Shown here: positions 1 through 8,376 of the stretch, in pieces
Layout: the number at the start of each line of letters is the position of its first letter
How positions within the stretch are numbered: the stretch's first letter is position 1
Source of the DNA: UBA12170 sp964293475
Lineage (GTDB): Bacteria > Bacteroidota > Bacteroidia > Bacteroidales > UBA12170
NCBI GenBank assembly: GCA_964293475.1
Contig: CAXYYJ010000007.1
Location: forward strand, 1-64,000
Length of the DNA stretch: 64,000 nucleotides
Direction: 5' to 3'
Position numbers and translations under genes: made by a program
Notes under the pieces: model-generated
The model's database searches: none
The model's input: the letters and a program-made list of their open reading frames with translations, nothing else
Told to the model about the DNA's origin: nothing

Positions 1-60
1 AAATAGCGATAATCTGCTAATCTTCAATACATAAACTCTTTTTCAGCAGACTCTAAATAA

Positions 61-355
61 AACCACATAGAAACATAGAACACATAGAGAAAACAACTAT
101 GCCTATGTGCCAATGTGGTTAAAAGACAAAAAAAAATAAAACCACATAGAAACATAGAACACATAGAAAAAACAACTATGTGCCCTATGTGCCTATGTGG
201 TTAAAAAAGAAAGTACTATGTGCCCTATGTGCCTATGTGGTTAAAATCAAAAAAACTATGTGTCCGATGTGCCTATGTGGTTAAAAGAAGAAACAACTAT
301 GTGCCTATGTGGTTAAAAGAAGAAAAAACTATGCGCCCTGTGTGCCTATGTGGTT
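61..355. repeat. ACATAG-type hairpin and direct-repeat array
   Basis: Two hairpin units (61-120 and 140-202) have a left arm beginning AACCACATAG and a right arm ending CTATGTGGTT. Four more right-arm copies follow without left arms, at 216-242, 256-282, 298-314 and 329-355. Right arms starting at 176, 216, 256, 298 and 329 are about 40 bp apart. Each ends CCTATGTGGTTAAAA with small variations. No coding sequence is present in this stretch. Similar CACATAG-rich intergenic repeats occur in other Bacteroidota (recollection, not a search). The function is unknown. Confidence 0.85.
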
Positions 356-437
356 AAAAAATCCAATTTGTCAATAGTTCCATCGAATCGGCAAGAGTAA
401 AAAAACAGTAAAAAACCCCATTAAAGCAGAATAGGTT

Positions 438-445
438 TATTTTTG
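438..445 (+). promoter_or_regulatory. Candidate -7 element for lipA
   Basis: TATTTTTG matches the Bacteroidota -7 consensus TAnnTTTG, 21 bases before the lipA start codon. I see no convincing -33 TTTG at the right distance, so this is a weak prediction. Confidence 0.4.
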
Positions 446-465
446 CAGATTCAAAAATTGAACTC

Positions 466-1329
466 ATGGCAACAACTATAAAACAAGATAAACGGCTCAA
501 ACCCGACTGGCTCAAGATAAAAATCCCCATGGGGAAGACCTATATCAATGTAAAAGAGATTATTAACCACCATAAACTAAACACTATTTGCACCAGCGGC
601 CATTGTCCCAACATGGAAGATTGCTGGGGACGAGGCACCGCAACTTTAATGATTCTGGGCGATGTTTGCACCCGCGCCTGTCGCTTTTGCAACGTGAAAA
701 CCGGCAAACCTACCGAGACCGACTACGACGAGCCCCGCCGGGTGGCTGAGTCGGTTAAGCTGCTTAATTTGCGCCATGTGGTGCTCACCTCGGTTGATCG
801 GGATGATTTGGAAGATGGAGGAGCAGCCATTTGGGCCGATACCATCACCCAAATTAAAACCGTGATGCCCAAAACCACCATTGAGGGATTAATCCCCGAC
901 TTTCAGGGCGTTTATAAGGACTTAAAAACTGTGATGGATTCCCGTCCCGAAGTGTTATCGCACAATCTCGAAACTGTTCGTCGTCTTACCCCAAAATTGC
1001 GCAATAAAGCCAAATATGACGTCAGCTTGGAAGTGATAAAGAATATTGGTGATTTTGGAATCGTGAGCAAATCGGGTATTATGGTTGGAATTGGCGAAAC
1101 CCCCGAAGAAGTTTTGCAAACCATGGACGACCTTCGTAGTGTAAACTGTCAGGTGCTCACCATTGGGCAGTATCTCCGTCCTTCTGATTGGCATTTAGAA
1201 GTGAAAGAGTACGTTCACCCCGATGTGTTCGAGATGTACAGGTTGGCAGCTCTGGAAAAGGGTTTTAAGCATGTGGAGAGCAGTCCATTGGTTCGCTCGT
1301 CGTACCATGCCGAGAAACATATTCATTAA
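466..1329 (+). CDS. lipA: Lipoyl synthase
   Basis: Radical-SAM enzyme that inserts two sulfur atoms into protein-bound octanoyl groups to make lipoyl cofactor for 2-oxoacid dehydrogenases and the glycine cleavage system. Both iron-sulfur motifs are visible: the auxiliary cluster cysteines C42, C47 and C53 (CTSGHCPNMEDC) and the radical-SAM CxxxCxxC at C68, C72 and C75. The C-terminal RSSY motif, which ligates the auxiliary cluster, is present near residue 278. The length of 287 residues is normal. lipB starts 43 bp downstream on the same strand, so the two probably form a lipoate-synthesis operon. The ATG at 466 gives the usual short N-terminus. Confidence 0.97.
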   Translation: MATTIKQDKRLKPDWLKIKIPMGKTYINVKEIINHHKLNTICTSGHCPNMEDCWGRGTATLMILGDVCTRACRFCNVKTGKPTETDYDEPRRVAESVKLLNLRHVVLTSVDRDDLEDGGAAIWADTITQIKTVMPKTTIEGLIPDFQGVYKDLKTVMDSRPEVLSHNLETVRRLTPKLRNKAKYDVSLEVIKNIGDFGIVSKSGIMVGIGETPEEVLQTMDDLRSVNCQVLTIGQYLRPSDWHLEVKEYVHPDVFEMYRLAALEKGFKHVESSPLVRSSYHAEKHIH

Positions 1330-1372
1330 TTCTACCCGGAATTCACCAATTTCTTTTTAAATCTTTCCGAAA

Positions 1373-2083
1373 ATGCACATTAAAACATATTTCACCGATT
1401 TAGGTTTGCAGGATTATCAGCAGGTTTGGGACAGGCAGGAAAGTTTGTTTCAGGAGCTGCTTCAATTTAAGGATGACAATTCTGAGCTTCCGCTTTGCGA
1501 GCAAACTGTTGAACATCAGCATTTAATATTTTGTGAGCATCCGCATGTTTACACGTTGGGCAAAAGTGGCAATGAGCAAAATCTTCTTATCAATCAGATG
1601 GAACTTAGGGCGCGAAATGCTCAGTTTGTGAAAACCAACAGGGGTGGCGACATCACTTATCATGGTCCCGGGCAATTGGTGGGTTATCCCATTTTCGATT
1701 TAAACCAGCTCCATTTGGGGATTAAGGAATATGTTTATGGATTAGAGGAAGCCCTCATTAAAACCATTGCCGAATACGGACTCCGCGGCAAAACAGTACA
1801 AGGAGCGGTTGGAGTTTGGTTAGATGCCAACGAGCATCTGCCCGAGCGGAAAATTTGTGCCATTGGGGTGAAAGTAAGCCGGGGCATTACCATGCATGGA
1901 TTTGCCTTGAATGTGAACACACAAATGGACAATTTCAACCACATCAACCCCTGCGGATTTGTGGATAAGAGCGTGACGAGTCTGGAAAAGGAATTGGGAA
2001 TGGTGGTGAATATGGACGAGGTTAAAATCAAGGTAAAAAGCCATTTAGAGCAAATTTTTCACCTTGATTTTGAAGAGCTTTAG
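1373..2083 (+). CDS. lipB: Octanoyltransferase (lipoate protein ligase B)
   Basis: Transfers octanoyl from octanoyl-ACP to the lipoyl domains of target enzymes, providing the substrate for LipA encoded just upstream. Diagnostic blocks are RGGDITYHGPGQLVGYP in the N-terminal half, the catalytic lysine in GVKVSRG, the MHGFALNV block and the catalytic cysteine in INPCGF near residue 199. Length (236 residues) fits the family. There is no obvious terminator before the convergent YbaB gene, which ends 23 bp away on the other strand. Confidence 0.96.
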   Translation: MHIKTYFTDLGLQDYQQVWDRQESLFQELLQFKDDNSELPLCEQTVEHQHLIFCEHPHVYTLGKSGNEQNLLINQMELRARNAQFVKTNRGGDITYHGPGQLVGYPIFDLNQLHLGIKEYVYGLEEALIKTIAEYGLRGKTVQGAVGVWLDANEHLPERKICAIGVKVSRGITMHGFALNVNTQMDNFNHINPCGFVDKSVTSLEKELGMVVNMDEVKIKVKSHLEQIFHLDFEEL

Positions 2084-2106
2084 GCGGCAGAGTTAAGCCA
2101 TCATCA

Positions 2107-2409
2107 CTAAAACATACCGGGCATGAGTCCGCGGGCTGCGCTGGCCATTTCCATCTCGTTGATGCTGTCGGCACTGGCCAAAGCTTTATTCAGGGCTACC
2201 TGCAGCAATTCTTCAATGGTTTCTTTATCCCCCGAATCCATCAATGCCTGGCTGATTCTGATATCGGTAACACGGCGGTTTCCATTAACATAAACCACCA
2301 CTTGTCCATCTTCGGCTTCGCCCTTGGCTGTAATGGTATCTAATTTCTTTTTGGCCTGATCCATGGCTTCTTTCATGGGCCCCAGCTGATTCATTAATTT
2401 ATTAAACAT
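2107..2409 (-). CDS. YbaB/EbfC family nucleoid-associated protein
   Basis: Small DNA-binding protein of 100 residues. It has the YbaB layout: an N-terminal amphipathic helix (FNKLMNQLGPMKEAMDQAKKKLDTITAKGEAEDGQVVVYVNGNRR is the start of the fold, here covering residues 2-46 in parts), a central strand with VVVYVNGNRRVTDIRI, and a C-terminal helix rich in Ala and Met. In other bacteria these dimers bind DNA and often accompany dnaX and recR, neither of which is adjacent here. A -7 element (TATTTTTG on the minus strand) lies just upstream. Confidence 0.9.
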   Translation of the reverse strand: MFNKLMNQLGPMKEAMDQAKKKLDTITAKGEAEDGQVVVYVNGNRRVTDIRISQALMDSGDKETIEELLQVALNKALASADSINEMEMASAARGLMPGMF

Positions 2410-2425
2410 GGATTTTTATTTTATG

Positions 2426-2433
2426 CAAAAATA
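2426..2433 (-). promoter_or_regulatory. Candidate -7 element for the YbaB gene
   Basis: Read on the minus strand the sequence is TATTTTTG, a match to TAnnTTTG, 17 bases upstream of the start codon at 2409. No clear -33 element was identified. Confidence 0.45.
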
Positions 2434-2477
2434 ATATCTCTACCGGTTATTTCTAATGCTTCGCTTTATAAAACAAA

Positions 2478-2508
2478 AAAAGAGCAACGATTGAACCATT
2501 GCTCTTTT
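2478..2508 (-). terminator. Rho-independent terminator after nhaD
   Basis: A 10-bp perfect stem, AAAAGAGCAA (2478-2487) with TTGCTCTTTT (2499-2508), has an 11-base loop. On the minus strand it is followed by a T-rich tract, and it sits 19 bases beyond the nhaD stop codon. Confidence 0.85.
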
Positions 2509-2526
2509 GTAAAGTTTACTTTAAGT

Positions 2527-3906
2527 CTAGTGAAAGTGTAACAAAGTGGCCTGGAGCCAATAAGTTCCGATGCCTGCAAAGTATCCAATTAAAGCAAGGA
2601 GGCTGATTCGTTTCAAATACCAGATAAAGTCAATTTTTTCCATTCCCATGGCGGCAACACCGGCAGCTGAGCCAATGATAAGAATACTACCGCCGGTACC
2701 AGCGGTAAAGGCTAATAATTCCCAGAAAACTCCGTCGGTGGCATAATGACCAACTTCGGCAATTTCATACATGCCCATGGCACCTGCTACCAATGGAACA
2801 TTATCAACAATCGAAGATAACAGACCAATAGCGGTATCGATAATATAAATATTGTTATTGGTAACCTGATCCAGCCAACCGGCTAACAGACCCAATTGAC
2901 CAGCAGATTGCAAACTTGCTACGGCAGAAAGGATTCCAAGGAAGAACAATACGGTGGGCACGTCAACTTTTTTAAGAATACTGATAACAGAGAGTCTTCG
3001 TTTGTCGTCGTCTTCTTTATATTTATGCAATAGCTCTGTAGTTACCCAGATAATACCGAGAGAAAGCAGCATTCCCATGTAGGGAGGCAAATGTGTAATT
3101 GATTTAAAAACGGGAACGAAAAGCAATCCGCCAACACCCATAATAAGTAATAATTTACGCTCAAATGGCGATGTAAATTCTTTTTGGTCGTGTTCTGATA
3201 ATTTAGGACGGGTTATTTCTCCCTTCATCGAAAAGGAAAGTATTATTACTGGTACAAGAAGAGTGACAAAGCTGGGAAGGAATACCATGAGCATAATTTG
3301 TACTGCAGTAATTTGTCCGCCAATCCAAAGCATGATGGTGGTAACATCGCCAATGGGTGACCAGGCACCTCCGGCATTGGCTGCCAGAACTACCATGCTG
3401 GCAAAAAACCAACGGGTCTGTTTGTCGTCAATCAGCTTTCTCAGCAAGGCTATCATTACAATGGTAGTGGTGAGGTTATCAAGAACTGCCGACATAAAGA
3501 AAGTTAGAATACTGATTACCCAGAGCAATTTGACTTTATTGGTGGTGGTAATTTTGTCGGTGATAATTTTAAATCCTTCGTGTTGATCCACAATTTCCAC
3601 TATGGTCATGGCACCGAGAAGGAAGAACAGGATTTCAGATATTTCGCCCAGATGATAAACAATTTCATGATGACTGATAAAACCAATCATTCCTTCGGCA
3701 TTGTTCATTGATGGGTTTAGAGCTAAATATTCGTTCCACGCTCTGCTGACTCCGCTGTTAAATATATCTGCGGCACCCATGATATAGGCTATCCAGGTCA
3801 ATGAGCCAATGAGCAAGGCAGTTGCTGCTTTGTCAATTTTTAAAGGATGTTCCAGGGCAATAGCAGCGTAGCCCAGAACAAAAATAACAACCATTAATAT
3901 AAACAT
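2527..3906 (-). CDS. nhaD: NhaD-type sodium/proton antiporter
   Basis: Polytopic inner-membrane protein of 459 residues, about 11-12 hydrophobic helices by eye, of the ion-transporter superfamily that contains NhaD and ArsB-like carriers. Recognisable blocks are SAVLDNLTTTIVM in the middle, AANAGGAWSPIGDVTT, and IVDNVPLVAGAMGMY in the C-terminal half; the paired DN motifs inside membrane helices are typical of NhaD. Its likely role is sodium extrusion in exchange for protons, consistent with a sodium-based physiology (another sodium symporter lies at 36.9-38.5 kb). It has its own promoter and terminator, so it is probably monocistronic. Confidence 0.9.
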   Translation of the reverse strand: MFILMVVIFVLGYAAIALEHPLKIDKAATALLIGSLTWIAYIMGAADIFNSGVSRAWNEYLALNPSMNNAEGMIGFISHHEIVYHLGEISEILFFLLGAMTIVEIVDQHEGFKIITDKITTTNKVKLLWVISILTFFMSAVLDNLTTTIVMIALLRKLIDDKQTRWFFASMVVLAANAGGAWSPIGDVTTIMLWIGGQITAVQIMLMVFLPSFVTLLVPVIILSFSMKGEITRPKLSEHDQKEFTSPFERKLLLIMGVGGLLFVPVFKSITHLPPYMGMLLSLGIIWVTTELLHKYKEDDDKRRLSVISILKKVDVPTVLFFLGILSAVASLQSAGQLGLLAGWLDQVTNNNIYIIDTAIGLLSSIVDNVPLVAGAMGMYEIAEVGHYATDGVFWELLAFTAGTGGSILIIGSAAGVAAMGMEKIDFIWYLKRISLLALIGYFAGIGTYWLQATLLHFH

Positions 3907-3941
3907 GATATTTGATTTTAGTATTTGGATTTTTGAAGCGA

Positions 3942-3949
3942 CAAAAGTA
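3942..3949 (-). promoter_or_regulatory. Candidate -7 element for nhaD
   Basis: The minus strand reads TACTTTTG, an exact TAnnTTTG match, 35 bases upstream of the nhaD start codon. Confidence 0.45.
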
Positions 3950-4105
3950 AAAAATGATTATTAGCATAACCGAATAACTCAGGTTATTTTTATCATTTTT
4001 TCATGGCAGAGAATTTATAAGAAATACAATCTAAATAACTGGAATATAGTTTTTTATGTAATTGTAATTCGCTTTTAGAGAATTATTTACAATGGGATTG
4101 AAAAA

Positions 4106-4672
4106 TTATTTCCCAAATCGGGGATGATGATTGAACTTTTCTGGAAATTTTGCAGTAATGGTTCTGTAAAAAGCCATGATTTCTTCAAAGTCTTTTTCAG
4201 GGTCACCGCTGGGGTAAATGATGGGGCCAATGCCAGTTTCCTTTTTGGCATAATCCAGATACCCAAGAACAATGGGCACTTTGGCTCTTACAGCAATGGT
4301 GTAGAATCCTGTTTTCCAGTATTCTACATAGCTTCGGGTGCCTTCGGGGGTTATGGCAAAAACAAACTCATCGTTGCTGTTGAACAAATGAACCACATGC
4401 TCTATAATGGTTCCCGACTTGGTTCTGTCGATGGGCATGGCTCCAAGTGCGCTGAAAATATACTTCACCGGAAAGAAAAACCACGATTTTTTCATTAAAA
4501 CCTTCAGGTCAATTTCCAGTTTGCTATTCGATAGCCTTCCCAGGGGGAAATCCCAGTTGGAGGTGTGAGGGGCTGCTAAAAATACAAATTTCTTTAACGG
4601 AGGTTTTACTCCTTTCACTTTCCAGCCCATGATGGCCAGAATGGTTTCCGATATTTTGCCTGTGAAACTCAA
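4106..4672 (-). CDS. PlsC-like 1-acyl-glycerol-3-phosphate acyltransferase family protein
   Basis: Acyltransferase of 188 residues. The HX4D catalytic motif is present as APHTSNWDFPLG near residues 35-46, and the second block as ITPEGTRS near residues 108-115, which corresponds to the substrate-binding EGTRS motif. It lacks a strong transmembrane anchor and is at the short end for PlsC, so its acceptor may not be lysophosphatidate. It starts 6 bp downstream of the stop codon of the phosphodiesterase-like lipoprotein gene, so the two are likely co-transcribed. Confidence 0.85.
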   Translation of the reverse strand: MSFTGKISETILAIMGWKVKGVKPPLKKFVFLAAPHTSNWDFPLGRLSNSKLEIDLKVLMKKSWFFFPVKYIFSALGAMPIDRTKSGTIIEHVVHLFNSNDEFVFAITPEGTRSYVEYWKTGFYTIAVRAKVPIVLGYLDYAKKETGIGPIIYPSGDPEKDFEEIMAFYRTITAKFPEKFNHHPRFGK

Positions 4673-4678
4673 TATGTT

Positions 4679-5764
4679 CTATTTTGATTTTTTAATTTTC
4701 AGCTGCAAATATACGGGCAAATGATCGCTGAAGCCACCATAATAATTATCCCCCCCATAAGTTCTGTTGGGTCTGATACCTTTTCCATATTGATTGTTAT
4801 AATGATGCATTAAAAAATCGGAGTTCAAAACGCCAGCCATATCTTTGGTTGTACTGATTAGATTTGAGCTATTAAGCAGATTCCCACTTACAATTATATG
4901 ATCCAATGATCCCCAAACACCTTTATATTCATAGGATCCCTGTTTTTTTCTGGTAAAAAGATAATGTGCTAAGTCGTAAAGTTTTCCGGGAATAAAATTT
5001 TCATATTGAGAGCTGTCGGGCTGCAAAACTCCGTTAATGGCAGGGCCGAAAACATCCTCATTAAAATCGCCTCCTGCTATAATATTGGCTTGTGGGTTTA
5101 TGGCAAAAATAGAATCGATGCTGTTTTTTAAAACAACGGCACACCAGGCACGAAAAGGTATGGTTTCCACCCTGCCATTATACATGCTGGTCCAGTGGTT
5201 TACAAAAATATGAAGTGTATCGGTATTGTGCAGAATGCCTTTCACATACAGGATATCGCGGGTAGTTTTTTCATCGGCAATAGATTTTCCAATGGAATCG
5301 GGAAAATGGATGGGGATGGCACGCTGATAAAGTGGCTTGAAGGCTTTTGGGTTGTAGAGCAGGGCATTGTCAATACCGCGGAAATCGGGTGATTCGTAGT
5401 GAATAATCTGATAGTTGGCATCGGCTAAAAGCGGCTCTTTTGCCAAATCTTCCAAAACAGTTCTGTTTTCTACTTCCTCCATGGCAATCAAGTCGGGCAA
5501 TTGGCCTTTTCCAATGCTGTCGAAAACAACGGCAAGACTGTTGAGTTTCTTTAGGTATTTTGGGGTATTCCATTTTTTTGCAGAGCCAGGCGTAAATTCC
5601 TCGTCAGTTTTTCCTGCGGCGTCAATCGTGTCGAAGAGATTTTCTACATTATAGAAAACTATGGTGGATTGAATTGGAGTAGAAATATTCGGGATTTTTT
5701 TCGAAGTTGAACAGGAATAAGTGAACAACAGGAGAGCGATAAATGGCAAAAATGTATTCTTCAT
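4679..5764 (-). CDS. Endonuclease/exonuclease/phosphatase family lipoprotein
   Basis: Secreted lipoprotein: an N-terminal hydrophobic segment followed by YSCSTSKK, with Cys18 as the likely lipidation site. The EEP-fold metal-dependent phosphodiesterase motifs are visible: VFYNVENLFDT near the N-terminus, MEEVENRTVLEDL, VNHWTS (family NHW/NHL), AGGDFNED (catalytic GDFN) and the C-terminal FSDHLPVYLQL (SDH). Length 361. Substrates of this superfamily include DNA, inositol phosphates and sphingomyelin; the choice here cannot be made from sequence. Its location outside the cytoplasm suggests scavenging rather than DNA repair. Upstream of the acyltransferase gene with a 6-bp gap. Confidence 0.87.
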   Translation of the reverse strand: MKNTFLPFIALLLFTYSCSTSKKIPNISTPIQSTIVFYNVENLFDTIDAAGKTDEEFTPGSAKKWNTPKYLKKLNSLAVVFDSIGKGQLPDLIAMEEVENRTVLEDLAKEPLLADANYQIIHYESPDFRGIDNALLYNPKAFKPLYQRAIPIHFPDSIGKSIADEKTTRDILYVKGILHNTDTLHIFVNHWTSMYNGRVETIPFRAWCAVVLKNSIDSIFAINPQANIIAGGDFNEDVFGPAINGVLQPDSSQYENFIPGKLYDLAHYLFTRKKQGSYEYKGVWGSLDHIIVSGNLLNSSNLISTTKDMAGVLNSDFLMHHYNNQYGKGIRPNRTYGGDNYYGGFSDHLPVYLQLKIKKSK

Positions 5765-6010
5765 TTTTCGAATCGTTTAATTAAAATTTGTGGGTGCAAA
5801 CATGGCCTGAAAAAATGACAGTTGCAAATTAAATTGTCGTTAAGACAGCTCTTATTGCTGTTTTTTTTGTAAGTGTAATTTTTGCTAAATATGGAAACAG
5901 AAAGGAGAAAAAATAAAACCAGTCTTTAAACGTTAAATGTTTTATTTTTGTAAAAAGCACAAAATCAATAAAATAAATAAATTTCAATAATTCGCAAAAA
6001 GATATTTAAA

Positions 6011-7018
6011 TTAGATTTTTTGCTTAACAAATTGTTTGGTGTAGGATTTGTTTTCGTTCTGAATTCGTACAAAGTAATTGCCACTTATAAAATGGGAAAT
6101 GTCTAATTTTAATGTGGACAAGAACACGCTTTTGTACACGAGTTTTCCATTAGAATCGAGTATTTCAAGATTAAAAACTTCGCCGCTTTCCATTTCAATG
6201 GTCAATGTTTCTGTGGCCGGATTGGGATGGAGAGAAAACAGATTTTCGCTATTTTCAATGTCGGAAAAGCCTATAGTGGGGCAATAGTGAACCGCATCGA
6301 ACAATACCTGAAGCGAATCGATGGGGTCGACTCCTGTGTTTGGTCCGGTTTTTAAACCCACCAGAAATGATGGAGCATTAAACTCATCTTCTGGCACCGA
6401 AACCTTAACAAAGGCAAAAAGTGATGAAGTTCCATAAACCGCACACCGCGTATCTGCACCCACCATTTTTGCTCCCTGCAGAGCCGCCATCAGCTTGCAG
6501 GCCAAATCGCCCGGTTCGCGCAGAAAGCGGGCTTCCATACTATCCAAAACCATTTGCCCCAGCAAAATATTCCCCTGAATGGAGTAGTTAGGGCCAGTGA
6601 CGTGGTTTTTATAATCGTCGGTATTCACTCCGGTATAGCCTGCAGATTCGGGATGTCCATCCACAAAACCAACAATTCCGTATTGTCTTTTAGCGGGATT
6701 ACTCTCGGCGTCGTTTTGTTCCAGCCAGGCAATAATTTCCTGTGGACTCATGCCTTCCATCATTCGGTTGCGGGCATTGGTCTGATTGGTAGGTAAATAG
6801 TAAGCCTGAGTATTGATGGCACCCACCCCCGGAATGAGTTCCCCCAGAAAATGGGTTGTATAATTGGGGTAGTTCAGCAAATTGACACAGGATGCGCCGG
6901 CGCTTCCAACTTCTCCGGTTATACTGTCGAGGGCTACAATGCTAAATGTATCCTGGGCATGGAGCTGCAAAAATAGTGCTGAATATAAAGTAAATATGAA
7001 AAAATAGATTCGTTTCAT
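6011..7018 (-). CDS. DUF1028 family secreted protein with T9SS sorting domain
   Basis: An upstream in-frame ATG exists at 7066, but the ATG at 7018 is preferred because it gives a clean signal peptide (MKRIYFFIFTLYSALFLQLHAQ). The body (residues about 25-245) matches DUF1028: FSIVALDSITGEVGSAGASCVN and NARNRMMEGMSPQEI followed by RQYGIVGFVDG. DUF1028 adopts an Ntn-hydrolase-like fold and its activity is not firmly established. The last 75 residues are a type IX secretion sorting domain (LFSHLHPNPATETL-like start, ending in YTKQFVKQKI), so the protein is exported across the outer membrane and probably anchored. Promoter -7 TATATTTG is at 7046-7053 on the minus strand. Confidence 0.88.
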   Translation of the reverse strand: MKRIYFFIFTLYSALFLQLHAQDTFSIVALDSITGEVGSAGASCVNLLNYPNYTTHFLGELIPGVGAINTQAYYLPTNQTNARNRMMEGMSPQEIIAWLEQNDAESNPAKRQYGIVGFVDGHPESAGYTGVNTDDYKNHVTGPNYSIQGNILLGQMVLDSMEARFLREPGDLACKLMAALQGAKMVGADTRCAVYGTSSLFAFVKVSVPEDEFNAPSFLVGLKTGPNTGVDPIDSLQVLFDAVHYCPTIGFSDIENSENLFSLHPNPATETLTIEMESGEVFNLEILDSNGKLVYKSVFLSTLKLDISHFISGNYFVRIQNENKSYTKQFVKQKI

Positions 7019-7056
7019 AGCTGATTTTGGTTTTGTTTTCAGTGGCAAATATAGAT

Positions 7057-7098
7057 AAAACCCCAAAATTCAGGATGATTCCGAAATTTTGGGGTTTT
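7057..7098 (-). terminator. Terminator between the two T9SS cargo genes
   Basis: A 14-bp perfect stem, AAAACCCCAAAATT (7057-7070) with AATTTTGGGGTTTT (7085-7098), lies just past the stop codon of the lamin-tail-domain gene. It overlaps the promoter of the DUF1028 gene, which suggests the two genes are separate units packed closely. Confidence 0.8.
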
Positions 7099-7116
7099 TA
7101 GTAATTAATTCTTCAA

Positions 7117-7917
7117 CTATTGCTTCACAATTTGTTGAGTCAAAATGTTACCATCGTTGGTTTGAAGACGCAAAAAGTAAACGCCTTTCTCTAAGTTGTT
7201 TAGCTCAATTCTGTTGGTTCCTTCCTGCAGATTTTCGCTGTAAACCATTTGCCCCAGACTGTTATAAACCAGGGCCTGACTGAAATTTTTGCTACCATCG
7301 GAAACAAAATATACATCGTTGATGAATGGGTTGGGATAGCAAGCCAGCTGAGTTGCAATGTTTTGAATACCAACCAATTGATTTAGGTTTTCTGCATTGA
7401 ATGTTGGTAACATTTGAATAAAATCGCCTGTTCCATTGGGGAAACGGCCATAGGTGGTGTCGGTAGATTGAGCGCCAAATTCAATTTGATCGAGCATATT
7501 GAGGCTGACATCGGAGAGAATGATGGCTTCGCCCGATTTGGAGAGTTTGAAATCGGCATGAACTCCGGTTTGATCCACGTCTTCATCGGCCCAAATAATC
7601 AAATAGCCATGCGCTTCGATGGTAATATCGGGGAAAACCCATTTGTTGGGCTCATCAATTTTGTCGCTCATATAGTATCCACTGAGATTGATGGGGGCGT
7701 TTCCGTTATTGTAGAGCTCAATCCAATCTTCGTTTTCGCCATCCGGATCCAGAATAGTAGTTTCGTTATCGGCCATAAACTCGTTGATAACCAATTCACC
7801 AGTTGCCATGGAAGGAATAGGATCAGAATTTCCAATGCTCTGTGCCTGAGTGACAGAATTTAACCCTGAGAACAGTAATATTAAGGAAACAAAAAAAGTG
7901 TAGATAAATTTTTTCAT
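7117..7917 (-). CDS. Lamin-tail-domain secreted protein with T9SS sorting domain
   Basis: The start at 7917 is preferred over 7944 because it opens a standard signal peptide (MKKFIYTFFVSLILLFSG). After cleavage comes a lamin-tail domain (LTD) at about residues 40-150: ELVINEFMADNETTILDPDG, then DWIELYNNGNAPINLSGYYMSD and FPDITIEAHGYLIIWAD, ending with GRFPNG. LTDs are immunoglobulin-like modules often found in secreted bacterial nucleases and structural proteins. No enzymatic domain accompanies it here. The C-terminus (LACYPNPFINDVYF through the terminal QQIVKQ) is a Por/T9SS sorting domain. The minus-strand -7 TAGCTTTG is at 7942-7949. Confidence 0.85.
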   Translation of the reverse strand: MKKFIYTFFVSLILLFSGLNSVTQAQSIGNSDPIPSMATGELVINEFMADNETTILDPDGENEDWIELYNNGNAPINLSGYYMSDKIDEPNKWVFPDITIEAHGYLIIWADEDVDQTGVHADFKLSKSGEAIILSDVSLNMLDQIEFGAQSTDTTYGRFPNGTGDFIQMLPTFNAENLNQLVGIQNIATQLACYPNPFINDVYFVSDGSKNFSQALVYNSLGQMVYSENLQEGTNRIELNNLEKGVYFLRLQTNDGNILTQQIVKQ

Positions 7918-7989
7918 AGGTCTGTTTTTATATTTACACCACAAAGCTAAGGTTTTTCGTCTGGTTTTAGATGTTTAGGATAATAAAAA

Positions 7990-8056
7990 AGATGTTGGGG
8001 TCTTGGGGATTGGGAGACAGGGGGACTTGGAGACTTGGGGACTTGGAGATTGGGCA
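7990..8056 (+). repeat. G-rich GACTTGG minisatellite
   Basis: Degenerate direct repeats of GACTTGGRGA/GACTTGGGG run through this segment and give several runs of three to five G on the plus strand. It may be able to form a G-quadruplex. It is non-coding and borders the dispersed-repeat cluster to its right. Confidence 0.6.
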
Positions 8057-8116
8057 CGGTCTTCGAGCGAAGTCGGGAAGCCGGATTATCAAAGTCAGAA
8101 TCCATTCCCGTTCATC

Positions 8117-8376
8117 TCGACTACGCTCGATGACCGGAAATTCGACTACGCTCGATGACCGGAAAATCGGCTACTCTCGATGACCGGAGCCGGAACAAAG
8201 AACAAAGAACAAAAGAACACTTCGACTACGCTCAGTGTCCGGAGCCGAAACAACGAACAAAACAACAACGAACGACGAACAAAAGAACACTTCGGCTACG
8301 CTCGATGACCGGAGCCGAAACAAAGAACAACGAACAAAGCAACAACGAACGAAAAACAAAAGAACAAAAAAACAAA
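8117..8376 (+). repeat. Cluster of TCGACTACGCTCGATGACCGGA-type repeats with A/C-rich spacers
   Basis: Five copies of a 22-23 base unit are at 8117-8138, 8141-8163, 8167-8188, 8221-8243 and 8291-8313. Variation occurs at a few positions (CGATGACC or CAGTGTCC). The last three are followed by GAGCCG and long AACAAAGAAC-type simple sequence. Similar CTACGCTCAGTG-like units are dispersed in many Bacteroidota genomes (recollection). Short open frames crossing here are low-complexity and not credible genes. Confidence 0.8.
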
